Shown here piece after piece: positions 1 through 8,098 of a stretch of DNA of 56,176 nucleotides; within the stretch, counting starts at the first letter, position 1; every line of letters starts with the position of its first letter. Location of the stretch: positions 1-56,176 of the forward strand of contig JAJDYX010000038.1 in the NCBI GenBank assembly GCA_022824945.1, written 5' to 3'. The notes beneath the pieces are model-generated. The model did not search any database. It worked only from the letters and a program-made list of their open reading frames with translations, and was not told the origin of the DNA. This DNA is from Candidatus Latescibacterota bacterium (GTDB taxonomy: Bacteria > Latescibacterota > UBA2968). Position numbers and translations under genes: made by a program.

Positions 1-2
1 AT

Positions 3-821
3 CTCAATCTGGTTCATACAGGCGACCTTCGCACTTCGACCCTTCTTTTTCATCTCACGCATCGGCTACTCTATACAAAATGGCGCGATCCGGATGAGGA
101 GCCGAAGTTACATCTCTTTGGACAACTCAAGCGCATCACCAAACAATGGCTCGATGGCTGTCTTGTGTGCAAAGGTGGCACGTATCCCGCGCAACTCATG
201 TATCAGACATTGGCCGATATAGCTTGCGAACGCATCACGGCTGCTATCACGCGAGCAGAAATCGACAGTCGTCCTGTCAAAGCCGTGCTTGATCCGTACA
301 ATCCCGTCGGTTCTACCGCACATGTCAACTTCACCACGTCTAAAACCAGTCGCTGGGAGACCGACGCCCGCCGTTGCCACATCAATTGGGTTGTTCTCGA
401 TAGCGATTGGGAAGCAGAATTTTGCCGGGTGGCCGAAGCCCATCCTCGCGTCAAAGCGTATGTCAAGAACCACAATCTCGGGCTGGAAGTGCCCTATCGC
501 TACGGATCTGAAATGCGGACGTACATTCCGGACTTTATCGTTCTGATTGATGATGGCCGTGGCGAAGACGATCTCTTGCATCTCATAGTCGAGATCAAGG
601 GCTATCGCAGAGAGGACGCGAAAGAAAAGAAGGCGACTATGGACACCTATTGGGTGCCCGGTGTGAACAATCACGGTCGCTACGGTCGCTGGGCTTTTGC
701 CGAGTTTACTGATGTGTATGAGATAGAGTCGGACTTTGAGGCCAAAATGGAGGCGGTATTTGACGAGATGATCGAACAAAACGACGCATTGCGTTTCGAC
801 AAATCCACAGGAGGCTTGTAG
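3..821 (+). CDS. Type III-like restriction endonuclease (Res), C-terminal part
   Basis: The reading frame is open from base 3 with no start, so the gene enters from outside the window and only about 272 C-terminal residues are visible. The end of the protein carries a nuclease-like core: a PDF followed by IVEIKGYRREDAKEKK, which fits a PD-(D/E)xK active site (PD...EIKG), and then a conserved tail with WVPGVNNHGRYGRWAF. I recognise this tail from the BPTD_3080-type restriction endonucleases, whose missing N-terminal part is a DEAD-type helicase. Such proteins pair with a Mod methyltransferase, and one lies at 2355. The role would be ATP-dependent cleavage of unmodified DNA. Confidence is good for the family; whether the helicase half is intact cannot be seen. 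Confidence 0.8.
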   Translation, partial: LNLVHTGDLRTSTLLFHLTHRLLYTKWRDPDEEPKLHLFGQLKRITKQWLDGCLVCKGGTYPAQLMYQTLADIACERITAAITRAEIDSRPVKAVLDPYNPVGSTAHVNFTTSKTSRWETDARRCHINWVVLDSDWEAEFCRVAEAHPRVKAYVKNHNLGLEVPYRYGSEMRTYIPDFIVLIDDGRGEDDLLHLIVEIKGYRREDAKEKKATMDTYWVPGVNNHGRYGRWAFAEFTDVYEIESDFEAKMEAVFDEMIEQNDALRFDKSTGGL

Positions 822-832
822 TTATCACTCCC

Positions 833-1234
833 ATGGCCGCTATTGATAAAGCCGTAGAACTCGCAATGTTAAAAGAAAAACAATACCAGGTATATCGGAA
901 TCGAATTGAAGTGCTTCGTAGCGATGCTCAGCGCGATGGTTTCACTATGAACGAGGTGTCTGAAGTGGATTTCTGGTCATTTATCGAGTCAATATCCTTC
1001 GCGCAAAAAGCAGGATTGGTGCTCCTGGATAATGGGAATCTGCGTGCTGTCTGGAAAGGCGAGAATGGTAGCCACCTCGGCCTTCAGTTCCTCGGCAACC
1101 GATTGGTAGAGTATGTTGTTTTTAAACGCCGTCAGGCTACTAAAGATGTTTCGCGAGTAGCTGGTCGAGACACGATAGAAGGTATCAAGAGACAGATTCG
1201 AGCTTTCGATCTCACAGCGTTGATGAATGTGTGA
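833..1234 (+). CDS. Small conserved protein of the restriction locus, function unknown
   Basis: A 133-residue protein that follows the restriction gene after 11 bases. An AGGAGG sequence lies at about 811, which is rather far from the ATG at 833, so the start could be the later ATG near 866. The middle reads as a beta-rich domain (GLVLLDNGNLRAVWKGENG, then LGLQFLGNRLVEYVVFKRR), and the end as a helix. I do not recognise a named domain. Small proteins with this layout are often found beside restriction and toxin-antitoxin genes, so an accessory or antitoxin-like role is possible, but that is only context. No signal peptide or membrane segment. Confidence 0.6.
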   Translation: MAAIDKAVELAMLKEKQYQVYRNRIEVLRSDAQRDGFTMNEVSEVDFWSFIESISFAQKAGLVLLDNGNLRAVWKGENGSHLGLQFLGNRLVEYVVFKRRQATKDVSRVAGRDTIEGIKRQIRAFDLTALMNV

Positions 1235-1262
1235 TAATGAAAAAAAACGAACTGGAGGACCG

Positions 1263-1553
1263 ATGAATAGAGATGATGTTCTGAATGTGCTCCGAGCGCA
1301 CAAGCCGATTCTTTCGCAACGCTTTGGCGTCAGAGAACTCGCCTTGTTCGGATCGGTTGTTCGAAATCAGGTAACTAAAGATAGCGATATTGATATCTTG
1401 GTTCGTTTCGACGGACCGGCAACCTCAAAAGCCTATTTCGGCACTCAGTTCTATCTGGAGGACCTGCTGGGGTATCCGGTCGATCTGGTCACCAACAAGG
1501 CATTGCGGGCGGAATTGCGCCCTTATGTAGAGCGGGAGGCAGTCAATGTCTAA
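1263..1553 (+). CDS. MNT-type minimal nucleotidyltransferase (MntA-like antitoxin)
   Basis: A 96-residue protein with the minimal polymerase-beta-type nucleotidyltransferase core: the GSVVR motif followed by SDIDILV, giving the two metal-binding acidic residues, and a third acidic position around PVDLV. In MntA/HepT modules this enzyme neutralises the HEPN ribonuclease toxin by attaching AMP residues to it. The start at 1263 is chosen over the in-frame ATG at 1227 because GGAGG sits just upstream and the family begins at this point. The gene ends inside the start of a damaged HepT reading frame (see 1553-1684), so the antitoxin seems to be left without a working partner. Confidence 0.8.
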   Translation: MNRDDVLNVLRAHKPILSQRFGVRELALFGSVVRNQVTKDSDIDILVRFDGPATSKAYFGTQFYLEDLLGYPVDLVTNKALRAELRPYVEREAVNV

Positions 1554-1684
1554 TGCCGAGCAGGGAAGGGACTACGAGAGTGGTGCTTCTATGTAAACGA
1601 TATGATCGAATTTGGCGAAAAGGTTCTTTCGTATACCGAGGGCCTGGCTCAAGCTGGGGTTATCGCCGACACACCTAAAAGATA
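1553..1684 (+). pseudogene. Remnant of HepT-like HEPN toxin (DUF86), frameshifted and truncated
   Basis: Directly after the MntA-like gene, one frame begins MPSRE and the adjacent frame continues REWCFYVNDMIEFGEKVL and then SYTEGLAQAGVIAD before a stop at 1684. This matches the first 35-40 residues of HepT/DUF86 toxins as I remember them (REW.FYxxDMIEFxEKVLxYTxGL). The two pieces are in different frames, and the rest of the toxin, including the RxxxxH ribonuclease motif near its C-terminus, is missing. The overlap of this start with the antitoxin stop is the usual arrangement for the pair. This is read directly from the sequence; the functional loss is inferred. Confidence 0.7.
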
Positions 1685-1708
1685 GTCTCGTATAAAAAGG
1701 AGAAAAAA

Positions 1709-2290
1709 ATGAAAGAAGAAGAATTTGCGAGGCAATGCAATATAAGATTAGTTTTTGAAATTCATAGAATTAGTGCTGAAATACTAGTGGAACTTAATAG
1801 GAAAGGGCTTTCGATGCCCGAAAACCGTGCCGATATGCCCTATGGCTCTGCATTGTTTATGCAGATTAATGTCGGTCTCGGATTGGAGTTGTTACTTAAA
1901 ACTCTGCTGGAAGATACTATCATAACTCATAAGTTGGAGCACATATATAAGAAACTGGATGATAAATGGAAAAAAATAATTGATGCTGCTTATGCTGACT
2001 CTGGAATACTCCCTTGTGAGCCTCATTATCCTGTTACAGGTGCAGAGGTGAAACTAATACCTCGTCAAAATACGGCACAAGAATTTTTTAAATTCTGTGA
2101 TAAGAGAAACATTCTATTTAATTCGAGATACACCTATCTTGAATTACAAAAGAATCCTAAGGCATATATCACTATACCTCGTAGAGCTATAAAGCTCTTA
2201 GGGAACTTGCTTGATAATGAGGAAATTATGAAATACTGTAGTATGATTCTTGGCCCAAATTTCTCTTATTTTAAAGTTAAGGCATTTTAA
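1709..2290 (+). CDS. Hypothetical protein, AT-rich, possibly HEPN-like
   Basis: A 193-residue protein starting at an ATG with a strong AAAAAGGAGA ribosome site. Bases 1741-1800 contain 15 G or C in 60, against 38 in 60 at 2461-2520 in the next gene, so the composition differs sharply from its neighbours and suggests transfer. The protein is mostly helical. A segment GLGLELLLKTLLEDTI followed by HKLEHIYKKLDDKWKK resembles helices of HEPN-type domains, but I see no clear RxxxxH motif, so this is a weak guess. It lies between a broken toxin module and the methyltransferase, a typical cargo position in a defence island. Soluble, no membrane segments. Confidence 0.6.
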   Translation: MKEEEFARQCNIRLVFEIHRISAEILVELNRKGLSMPENRADMPYGSALFMQINVGLGLELLLKTLLEDTIITHKLEHIYKKLDDKWKKIIDAAYADSGILPCEPHYPVTGAEVKLIPRQNTAQEFFKFCDKRNILFNSRYTYLELQKNPKAYITIPRRAIKLLGNLLDNEEIMKYCSMILGPNFSYFKVKAF

Positions 2291-2354
2291 AACACAAACT
2301 CTTCTACCGACGTTGCAAAATTTGTTGAACACAATAATCAAGGATTTCAAATAG

Positions 2355-5177
2355 ATGGCTAAACGAAGATCACCTAAGATTGTCGATACTATCCGACACA
2401 AAGACGCATCGCGAAAGAACATCCCCACAGCCGAGTATCAGGCTGTAATGGCGGACGATGAGCGAAGTCCCGTCCAGGTTGCCTACGAACGCCGCAACCG
2501 GGACCTCGATCCCCAATTGGTGTGGCGCGGTAAGGATGAGCAGGATTGGTCAGATTTGGTGGCACAGGCGCCGCCTCTGTACATTCAGGAGAAGGTTCAC
2601 CCCAAGGTGCTGGTCGATGATTTGATACGCCAGAGCGAGGAAGCTGTTGCGAGTGAGTCTGGCTTCCAGACCGATCTCTTTGCCGATTTCAATGGTTTGC
2701 CTTCTGAGGACGCCAGGACAGAGTTTTATCAGCACGATGCCAACTGGTCTAACCGCATGATTTTGGGCGATAGCTTGCAGGTGATGGCGTCGCTGGCAGA
2801 GCGCGAAGGACTGCGCGGTAAAGTTCAATGCATCTACATTGACCCGCCTTATGGGATTAAGTTCAATTCCAATTTCCAGTGGTCAACCACCAACAGAAAT
2901 GTAACGGATGGCAAAGTCGATCATATTACCCGAGAGCCAGAGCAGGTAAAGGCGTTTCGGGATACGTGGCGGGATGGGATTCACTCTTATTTGACCTACC
3001 TACGTGACCGCCTCACCGTGGCCCGCGACCTCCTTGCTGACTCTGGTTCCATCTTTGTCCAAATTGGCGACGAGAACGTCCACCGGGTTCGGGCGGTTAT
3101 GGACGAGGTGTTTGGTGACGAAAATTTTTGTTGCCTTATATTCTTTAGAAAGACTGGTGGCCAAGCGAGTACATTGCTTTCCTCTATTGGCGACTACATC
3201 ATTTGGTTCGCGAAGGATAGTAGCAAGGCAAAATATAGGCAAATGTTTGCCGACAAGACATCTGCTGACTCGAGGCCGTCAATATACCGATGGGTGGAGT
3301 CGCCCGACGCAACAACACGGCGACGCATGACTTCGGGTGAAATAAAAAATGAGATTCCGCTCCCTGAACAATGGAGAGTCTTTGCGCCGTCCCCGCTCGT
3401 TTCTCTAGGAGCAACTCCCTCGGGAACAGTCAACTTTGAATTTGAAGGTAGGTGTTTTTATCCTGGTAGCACGCAACATTGGAAAACCACCGTTGAAGGT
3501 CTAACCCGACTGAATCAGGCCGGACGTTTGATTAACGTTAGTACAGGCCTCTATTTTGTAAGGTACTTAGACAGTTTTCCAGTTGTACCACGCGATAACA
3601 TGTGGCAGGACACAAGTGCAGGTGGATACACAGATGATAAGTTATATGTAGTCCAGACAAATCGAAAAGTGATAGAGCGGTGCATCCTTATGACCACTGA
3701 CCCTGGCGATCTCGTTCTCGATCCTACCTGTGGCTCTGGTACAACCGCGTACATCGCGGAGCAGTGGGGACGTCGCTGGATCACGATTGATACTTCCCGC
3801 GTCGCACTCGCGTTGGCCCGCGCTCGGATCATGGGTGCACGCTATCCCTATTACTTGCTTTCCGATAGCTGTGAAGGGCAGTTAAAAGAGGCGGAGATCA
3901 CGCGCAAGGTACCTTCAGATGAGCCCACCTGTAACGACATACGACAGGGTTTTGTGTACGAGCGCGTGCCTCACATCATGCTTAAGGATATATCCAATAA
4001 CACCGAGATTGACGTGATCTGGGAGGACTTTCAAAAAAAGCTGGAACCATTGCGTGAAAAATTGAACAGCGCGCTCGGCACGGCCTGGGAGGAGTGGGAT
4101 ATCCCACGCGAGGCTGACGAGGATTGGTCTGAGGAAGTCAAGAAGCTACACGCCGATTGGTGGGAGCGACGAATCGCGCGGCAAAAGGAGATTGACACAT
4201 CTATCGCGGCGAAGGCGGACTATGAATATCTCTACGACAAGCCCTACGAGGATCGAAATAAGGTGCGCGTTGCGGGGCCGTTCACGGTAGATAGCCTGTC
4301 ACCGCACCGCTTGTTGGGGGTTGATGAGAACGACGAACTTATCGACAATGTCGCCGAAAGCAAGCTCGGCTATGGGGAAAACTTCGATGGAAGTCCCAAT
4401 CAGGATTTTGCCACCATGATCTTGGAACACCTCAAGACCTCCGGCGTCCAGCAGGCGCAGAAAGAGGACCGGATCTCGTTCTCTGGGATCAGGCCCTGGC
4501 CCGGTGATCTCGTCTGTGCTGAAGGAGCTTACTTTGAAGGTGACGAGGGTTCCGGAGCACAAAAGCGTGCAGGCATCTTCATCGGTCCGGAATTTGGTAC
4601 GGTTGCACGCCCTGATCTCGTACAAGCCGCACGCGAGGCCGCAGATGCCGATTTTGATGTTCTGATCGCCTGCGCCTTTAACTACGAAGCCCATGCCTCG
4701 GAGTTCAACAAGCTCGGTCGCATTCCCGTCCTCAAGGCGCGGATGAATGCCGATCTCCACATGGCTGATGATTTGAAGAATACCGGCAAAGGCAATCTCT
4801 TCGTTATATTTGGTGAACCAGATATCGACATCCTCGACGCGGAGGACGATCAAATCAAGGTTAAGATCAATGGTGTTGATGTGTTCCATCCAAATACTGG
4901 CGAAATCCGCAGCGACGACATTAGCGATATTGCCTGTTGGTTCGTCGATACCGATTACAACGAGGAAAGTTTTTTCGCCCGTCACGCCTACTTTCTCGGT
5001 GCAAACGATCCGTACAAATCTCTTAAAACTACACTCAAAGCTGAAATCAATCAGGAAGCCTGGGCCACGCTCAAAAGCGACACTTCTCGACCTTTCGACA
5101 AACCAAAATCCGGGCGCATCGCCGTGAAGGTTATCAATCATCTTGGTGATGAGGTGATGAAGGTGTTTCGAGTATGA
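2355..5177 (+). CDS. Type III-like site-specific DNA methyltransferase (Mod)
   Basis: A 940-residue protein. Motif IV, IDPPYG, lies near residue 163, and motif I (DPTCGSGT, followed by GRRWITID) near residue 455. Motif IV before motif I is the beta-class order used by type III Mod adenine or cytosine-N4 methyltransferases; the target-recognition region lies between them. A long C-terminal half (residues about 500-940) has acidic, coil-like stretches and probably contacts the partner nuclease. It would protect host DNA from the restriction enzyme at 3-821. Start at 2355 has AAGGAT upstream. The last 33 codons have a diverged second copy at 6957-7058. Confidence 0.85.
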   Translation: MAKRRSPKIVDTIRHKDASRKNIPTAEYQAVMADDERSPVQVAYERRNRDLDPQLVWRGKDEQDWSDLVAQAPPLYIQEKVHPKVLVDDLIRQSEEAVASESGFQTDLFADFNGLPSEDARTEFYQHDANWSNRMILGDSLQVMASLAEREGLRGKVQCIYIDPPYGIKFNSNFQWSTTNRNVTDGKVDHITREPEQVKAFRDTWRDGIHSYLTYLRDRLTVARDLLADSGSIFVQIGDENVHRVRAVMDEVFGDENFCCLIFFRKTGGQASTLLSSIGDYIIWFAKDSSKAKYRQMFADKTSADSRPSIYRWVESPDATTRRRMTSGEIKNEIPLPEQWRVFAPSPLVSLGATPSGTVNFEFEGRCFYPGSTQHWKTTVEGLTRLNQAGRLINVSTGLYFVRYLDSFPVVPRDNMWQDTSAGGYTDDKLYVVQTNRKVIERCILMTTDPGDLVLDPTCGSGTTAYIAEQWGRRWITIDTSRVALALARARIMGARYPYYLLSDSCEGQLKEAEITRKVPSDEPTCNDIRQGFVYERVPHIMLKDISNNTEIDVIWEDFQKKLEPLREKLNSALGTAWEEWDIPREADEDWSEEVKKLHADWWERRIARQKEIDTSIAAKADYEYLYDKPYEDRNKVRVAGPFTVDSLSPHRLLGVDENDELIDNVAESKLGYGENFDGSPNQDFATMILEHLKTSGVQQAQKEDRISFSGIRPWPGDLVCAEGAYFEGDEGSGAQKRAGIFIGPEFGTVARPDLVQAAREAADADFDVLIACAFNYEAHASEFNKLGRIPVLKARMNADLHMADDLKNTGKGNLFVIFGEPDIDILDAEDDQIKVKINGVDVFHPNTGEIRSDDISDIACWFVDTDYNEESFFARHAYFLGANDPYKSLKTTLKAEINQEAWATLKSDTSRPFDKPKSGRIAVKVINHLGDEVMKVFRV

Positions 5178-5273
5178 TTAAACTATCGATTATGAAGGAA
5201 TGTGCTCTAACGCGTATAGACATAGAAGGCGGCGAAATCAAAGCTTAACTCACATCAGGCGGAGAGAGATGAG

Positions 5274-6695
5274 ATGCATTGGGAACATCACACAGATCAA
5301 ATACGTAAAACGATCAAAAGCATAGAAGACACCTGCAGCAGTTGGCAAGAATGTATCTTTCGGGGAGAGCCAAAAAAGTATCCGCGTCCGTGTTCTTCAA
5401 CTCTATGGCGAGAATATGCTTACAATAATGTGTTGATGAGACCTGTTGATGGAATGCCTAAAGTGAATCTGAATGATGTTCAGGCACTGATAGTCGAAGA
5501 AGCTAAGGAATATAGTGGAGAGTTGAGTGATGAGTTCGAACTTCTGACATACCTACGCCACCATGGCGGGATGACCAATTTGATCGATTTTACATCGAGT
5601 GTTCACGTCGCGCTCTTTTTTGCATGTCACGATTTTCCTGATGAAGATGGGTGTGTCTATATCCAGAATACCGATGCAATAAAGGATTGGATCAAACGTC
5701 CTAATAACTTGAACACACGAGCTATGGTACAGAAGAGCGTGTTTATTGAATCTCCTCAAGGTTTTGTTGATGCGACCCAAGAGATTCCGATTCCGAAGGA
5801 CATTAAAAGTGGCCTGATGGAGTATCTAAGTTTATTCTATGATGTAAGTGCAAAAACTATCTACTATGACCTGATCGGGTTCATTCAAAGTTATTCGGTA
5901 GAAAAATCCATGCATGAAGCACTTCGAAATATGATGACACATCAGGTACGTAAGCATCAACTGCTTGAGGAAAAAAATGGTGATGATACGACGACCAAAT
6001 ATAACGATCTACTCATAGCTAATTACAGTAGGATTCAAACCTATGACCCTACTAATTCAATAGCGCATAATGGCAAAGGAATAGTATTTCATGAACAGGG
6101 TGACTATGATAACGCAATTCGCGAATTTAAGAAAGCCGTCAAAGTTTTTCCATCGGACCAATCTTATTCAAACCTCGCCGCGTCTTATTACAGAAAAGGC
6201 GAGCACAAAAAGGCTATCTCTTTTCTTTCAAAGGCGATAGAGTGTTTTTCTTCGAATAGATTATATGTCAAACGAGGTGATGCATATTTTAGAAGCGGAG
6301 AGTATGATAGGGCTGAGATCGACTATGTAAATGCAAAAACGAATAAGGAGTTGATTCAAGTAAAAGGCAATTGGAACTTGCAATCATCTTACAAGTTAGC
6401 GATTTTGAAAATCAGAACAAAAAAGTACGTCGCTGCTTTAGACGAAATCAATGATGTTGTAGAGCGGGACGAAGAGAACTTTTTTGGTGCTTACTCCTAC
6501 TGTGTTCGCGGCGTAGTTTTCTTGTGTTTAAAAAAGTGGAGAATGGCGAAGCGGGATTTTTCAAGGTGCCAAGATAGCGGTGCTAAGGTAAATCGTTTGT
6601 TGGAGGATGACTTCGGAAGCATTGCGTCTTTTGTAAACGAAATAGGAATTAGTCCACCCCAATATATACAAAAAATGATAGAAGAATTGGAATAG
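5274..6695 (+). CDS. FRG-domain protein with C-terminal TPR repeats
   Basis: A 473-residue protein. The N-terminal 200 residues hold an FRG domain: CIFRGEPKKYPRPCSSTLWR near the start and LRHHGGMTNLIDFTSSVHVALFFACH further on, the signature FRG and (H/Q)HxxxTxxLDxT-like segments. Residues about 255-420 form tetratricopeptide repeats (for example AHNGKGIVFHEQGDYDNAIREF). FRG domains are recurrent in defence islands, but their activity is not settled; they are thought to be catalytic effectors. The start at 5274 is set by GGAGAG upstream. Bases 6181-6240 have 24 G or C in 60, lower than the flanking genes. The gene sits between two copies of the Mod 3' end, which suggests insertion. Confidence 0.75.
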   Translation: MHWEHHTDQIRKTIKSIEDTCSSWQECIFRGEPKKYPRPCSSTLWREYAYNNVLMRPVDGMPKVNLNDVQALIVEEAKEYSGELSDEFELLTYLRHHGGMTNLIDFTSSVHVALFFACHDFPDEDGCVYIQNTDAIKDWIKRPNNLNTRAMVQKSVFIESPQGFVDATQEIPIPKDIKSGLMEYLSLFYDVSAKTIYYDLIGFIQSYSVEKSMHEALRNMMTHQVRKHQLLEEKNGDDTTTKYNDLLIANYSRIQTYDPTNSIAHNGKGIVFHEQGDYDNAIREFKKAVKVFPSDQSYSNLAASYYRKGEHKKAISFLSKAIECFSSNRLYVKRGDAYFRSGEYDRAEIDYVNAKTNKELIQVKGNWNLQSSYKLAILKIRTKKYVAALDEINDVVERDEENFFGAYSYCVRGVVFLCLKKWRMAKRDFSRCQDSGAKVNRLLEDDFGSIASFVNEIGISPPQYIQKMIEELE

Positions 6696-6956
6696 CGAAA
6701 TGGTAGCGCATCTATTTATACTCCATTAAAAATGTTGTCACAAATAATTCTCTCGTCCCACTTGATTACCGTTATCATTGTCAAGACGAGAATAATTGCT
6801 TAATCTTTCTTGTTTAACAGTACGTTATACTTCTCCGACCTGTCGAGTTTCTCACATCACAGGGACCTCTCCGATGCCGTAATCTCCTCGAATAAACCAG
6901 ACGTTGAATCAGCTATAAAGAAGGCTGAAAGGGTATGCCAGTGGGTAGCCCTTCAC

Positions 6957-7058
6957 AGCGACACATCCCGGCTTTTCGACAAACCAGAATCTGGTCGCAT
7001 CGCTGTGAAGTTGATCAATTACCTTGAAAATGAAGTGATGAAGGTGTTTCGAGCGTGA
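6957..7058 (+). pseudogene. Fragment of a second Mod gene (C-terminal 33 codons)
   Basis: The reading frame ending at 7058 encodes SDTSRLFDKPESGRIAVK and then LINYLENEVMKVFRA. Compared with the true Mod end at 5076-5177, 26 of 33 residues are identical, and about 84 of 102 bases match by my count. There is no methyltransferase body upstream. The stretch 6696-6956 before it holds no gene I can support; it contains only an imperfect hairpin (TCTCGTC at 6751, GACGAGA at 6785) and an unconvincing short frame. The divergence shows the copy is not recent, so it is more likely the leftover of another mod allele than a fresh duplication. Confidence 0.75.
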
Positions 7059-7088
7059 AGCAGCTTGCCCTTAGATGGGAGATATGTC

Positions 7089-8078
7089 ATGGCTAACGCA
7101 GAGCAACTTAAAGCATTGCTGAAGTCGCACATGGAAGGCGACGACGACCGCTTTTTCTCGGTCGCTATGCAGGTTGCAGCCCACGAAGCGAAACTGGGGC
7201 ACGGCAAACTCGCTCAGGAAATGCGGACCATGATTGACGAAGCCAAGGGGCGCCGTGGCGTGGGTTCACTGGTGTCGATTGGTCGTTCGTCTGGTGAGTT
7301 GGTGAACCTGCTGGAAGCCTCTTACCCGAAGGCCCGACTGAGTGATATGATTCTGAGTGATGTTCTCGCCGATCAGATCAAGCGCGTCATTCGTGAGCAA
7401 CGTCATGCTGGACGGATAGTAGAGCATGGCCTTTCACCCAGGCGTAAGTTGTTGCTGATAGGTCCTCCTGGTACGGGTAAAACGCTAACCGCGTCCGTCC
7501 TTGCAAGAGAACTCGGTCTTCCTCTCTTTCAAGTCCGTCTTAATAGTTTTATCACCATGCATAAGGGGGAAACTACGGCCAAGTTGCGGCAGATATTCGA
7601 TGCTACCAGCCAAACCCGGGGTATTTATTTTTTTGACGAGTTCGACGCTATTGGTTCGCAGCGCGGACTCACCAACGATGTGGGCGAGATTCATCGGGTG
7701 TTGCACTGTTTTTTGCAGATGATTGAGCAGGATCGTTCCCATAGCCTTATAGTGGTGGCGACGCGTTATCCCAGAATACTTGATCATGTGCTCTTCCGCC
7801 GTTTTGACGATATTTTGTACTACGATCTGCCTGATAAATCACAGATCGCGAAGCTCTTGACAACCCGCCTTGCTGGAAATGCCGTCAAGAGGGTCAAATG
7901 GGAGAATTTGGCCGACCTGGCTATGGGATTGAGCTACGCGGAAGTTACCCGCGCTGCGAACGAAGCTTTGAAAGATACGCTGATCCATGATCGCGCCCGG
8001 GTTCGTATAGCGGACATCAAGGCAATGCTTGCGGAGCGCAAAAGCGTCTCTGAGAAATTGGACACTAAAAACGAATAA
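7089..8078 (+). CDS. ietA: AAA+ ATPase of the IetAS defence module
   Basis: A 329-residue AAA+ ATPase. Walker A GPPGTGKT begins near residue 125, Walker B YFFDEFDAI near residues 180-187, and an arginine-finger region LFRRFDD near residue 236; the C-terminal helical lid follows. The N-terminal 100 residues are a helical family-specific domain. The ATG at 7089 is preferred over the TTG at 7065 because GGGAGA lies just upstream. An AAA+ ATPase directly followed by a subtilase is the two-gene ietAS arrangement, first described as a plasmid stability module and later as the Gao_Iet anti-phage system. The ATPase probably controls or feeds the protease. Same operon as the next two genes. Confidence 0.8.
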   Translation: MANAEQLKALLKSHMEGDDDRFFSVAMQVAAHEAKLGHGKLAQEMRTMIDEAKGRRGVGSLVSIGRSSGELVNLLEASYPKARLSDMILSDVLADQIKRVIREQRHAGRIVEHGLSPRRKLLLIGPPGTGKTLTASVLARELGLPLFQVRLNSFITMHKGETTAKLRQIFDATSQTRGIYFFDEFDAIGSQRGLTNDVGEIHRVLHCFLQMIEQDRSHSLIVVATRYPRILDHVLFRRFDDILYYDLPDKSQIAKLLTTRLAGNAVKRVKWENLADLAMGLSYAEVTRAANEALKDTLIHDRARVRIADIKAMLAERKSVSEKLDTKNE

Positions 8079-8098
8079 CGAAAGGAGTACAGCCTCAA

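Noticed and set aside
4299..5141. Long minus-strand frame of 280 codons opposite the methyltransferase
   Set aside because: It is antisense to a clearly conserved C-terminal part of Mod and has no recognisable domain or ribosome site.
6810..6956. Upstream half of the short frame ending in the Mod-like tail
   Set aside because: Only the part from 6957 resembles Mod; the preceding codons have no similarity I can identify and no ribosome site.
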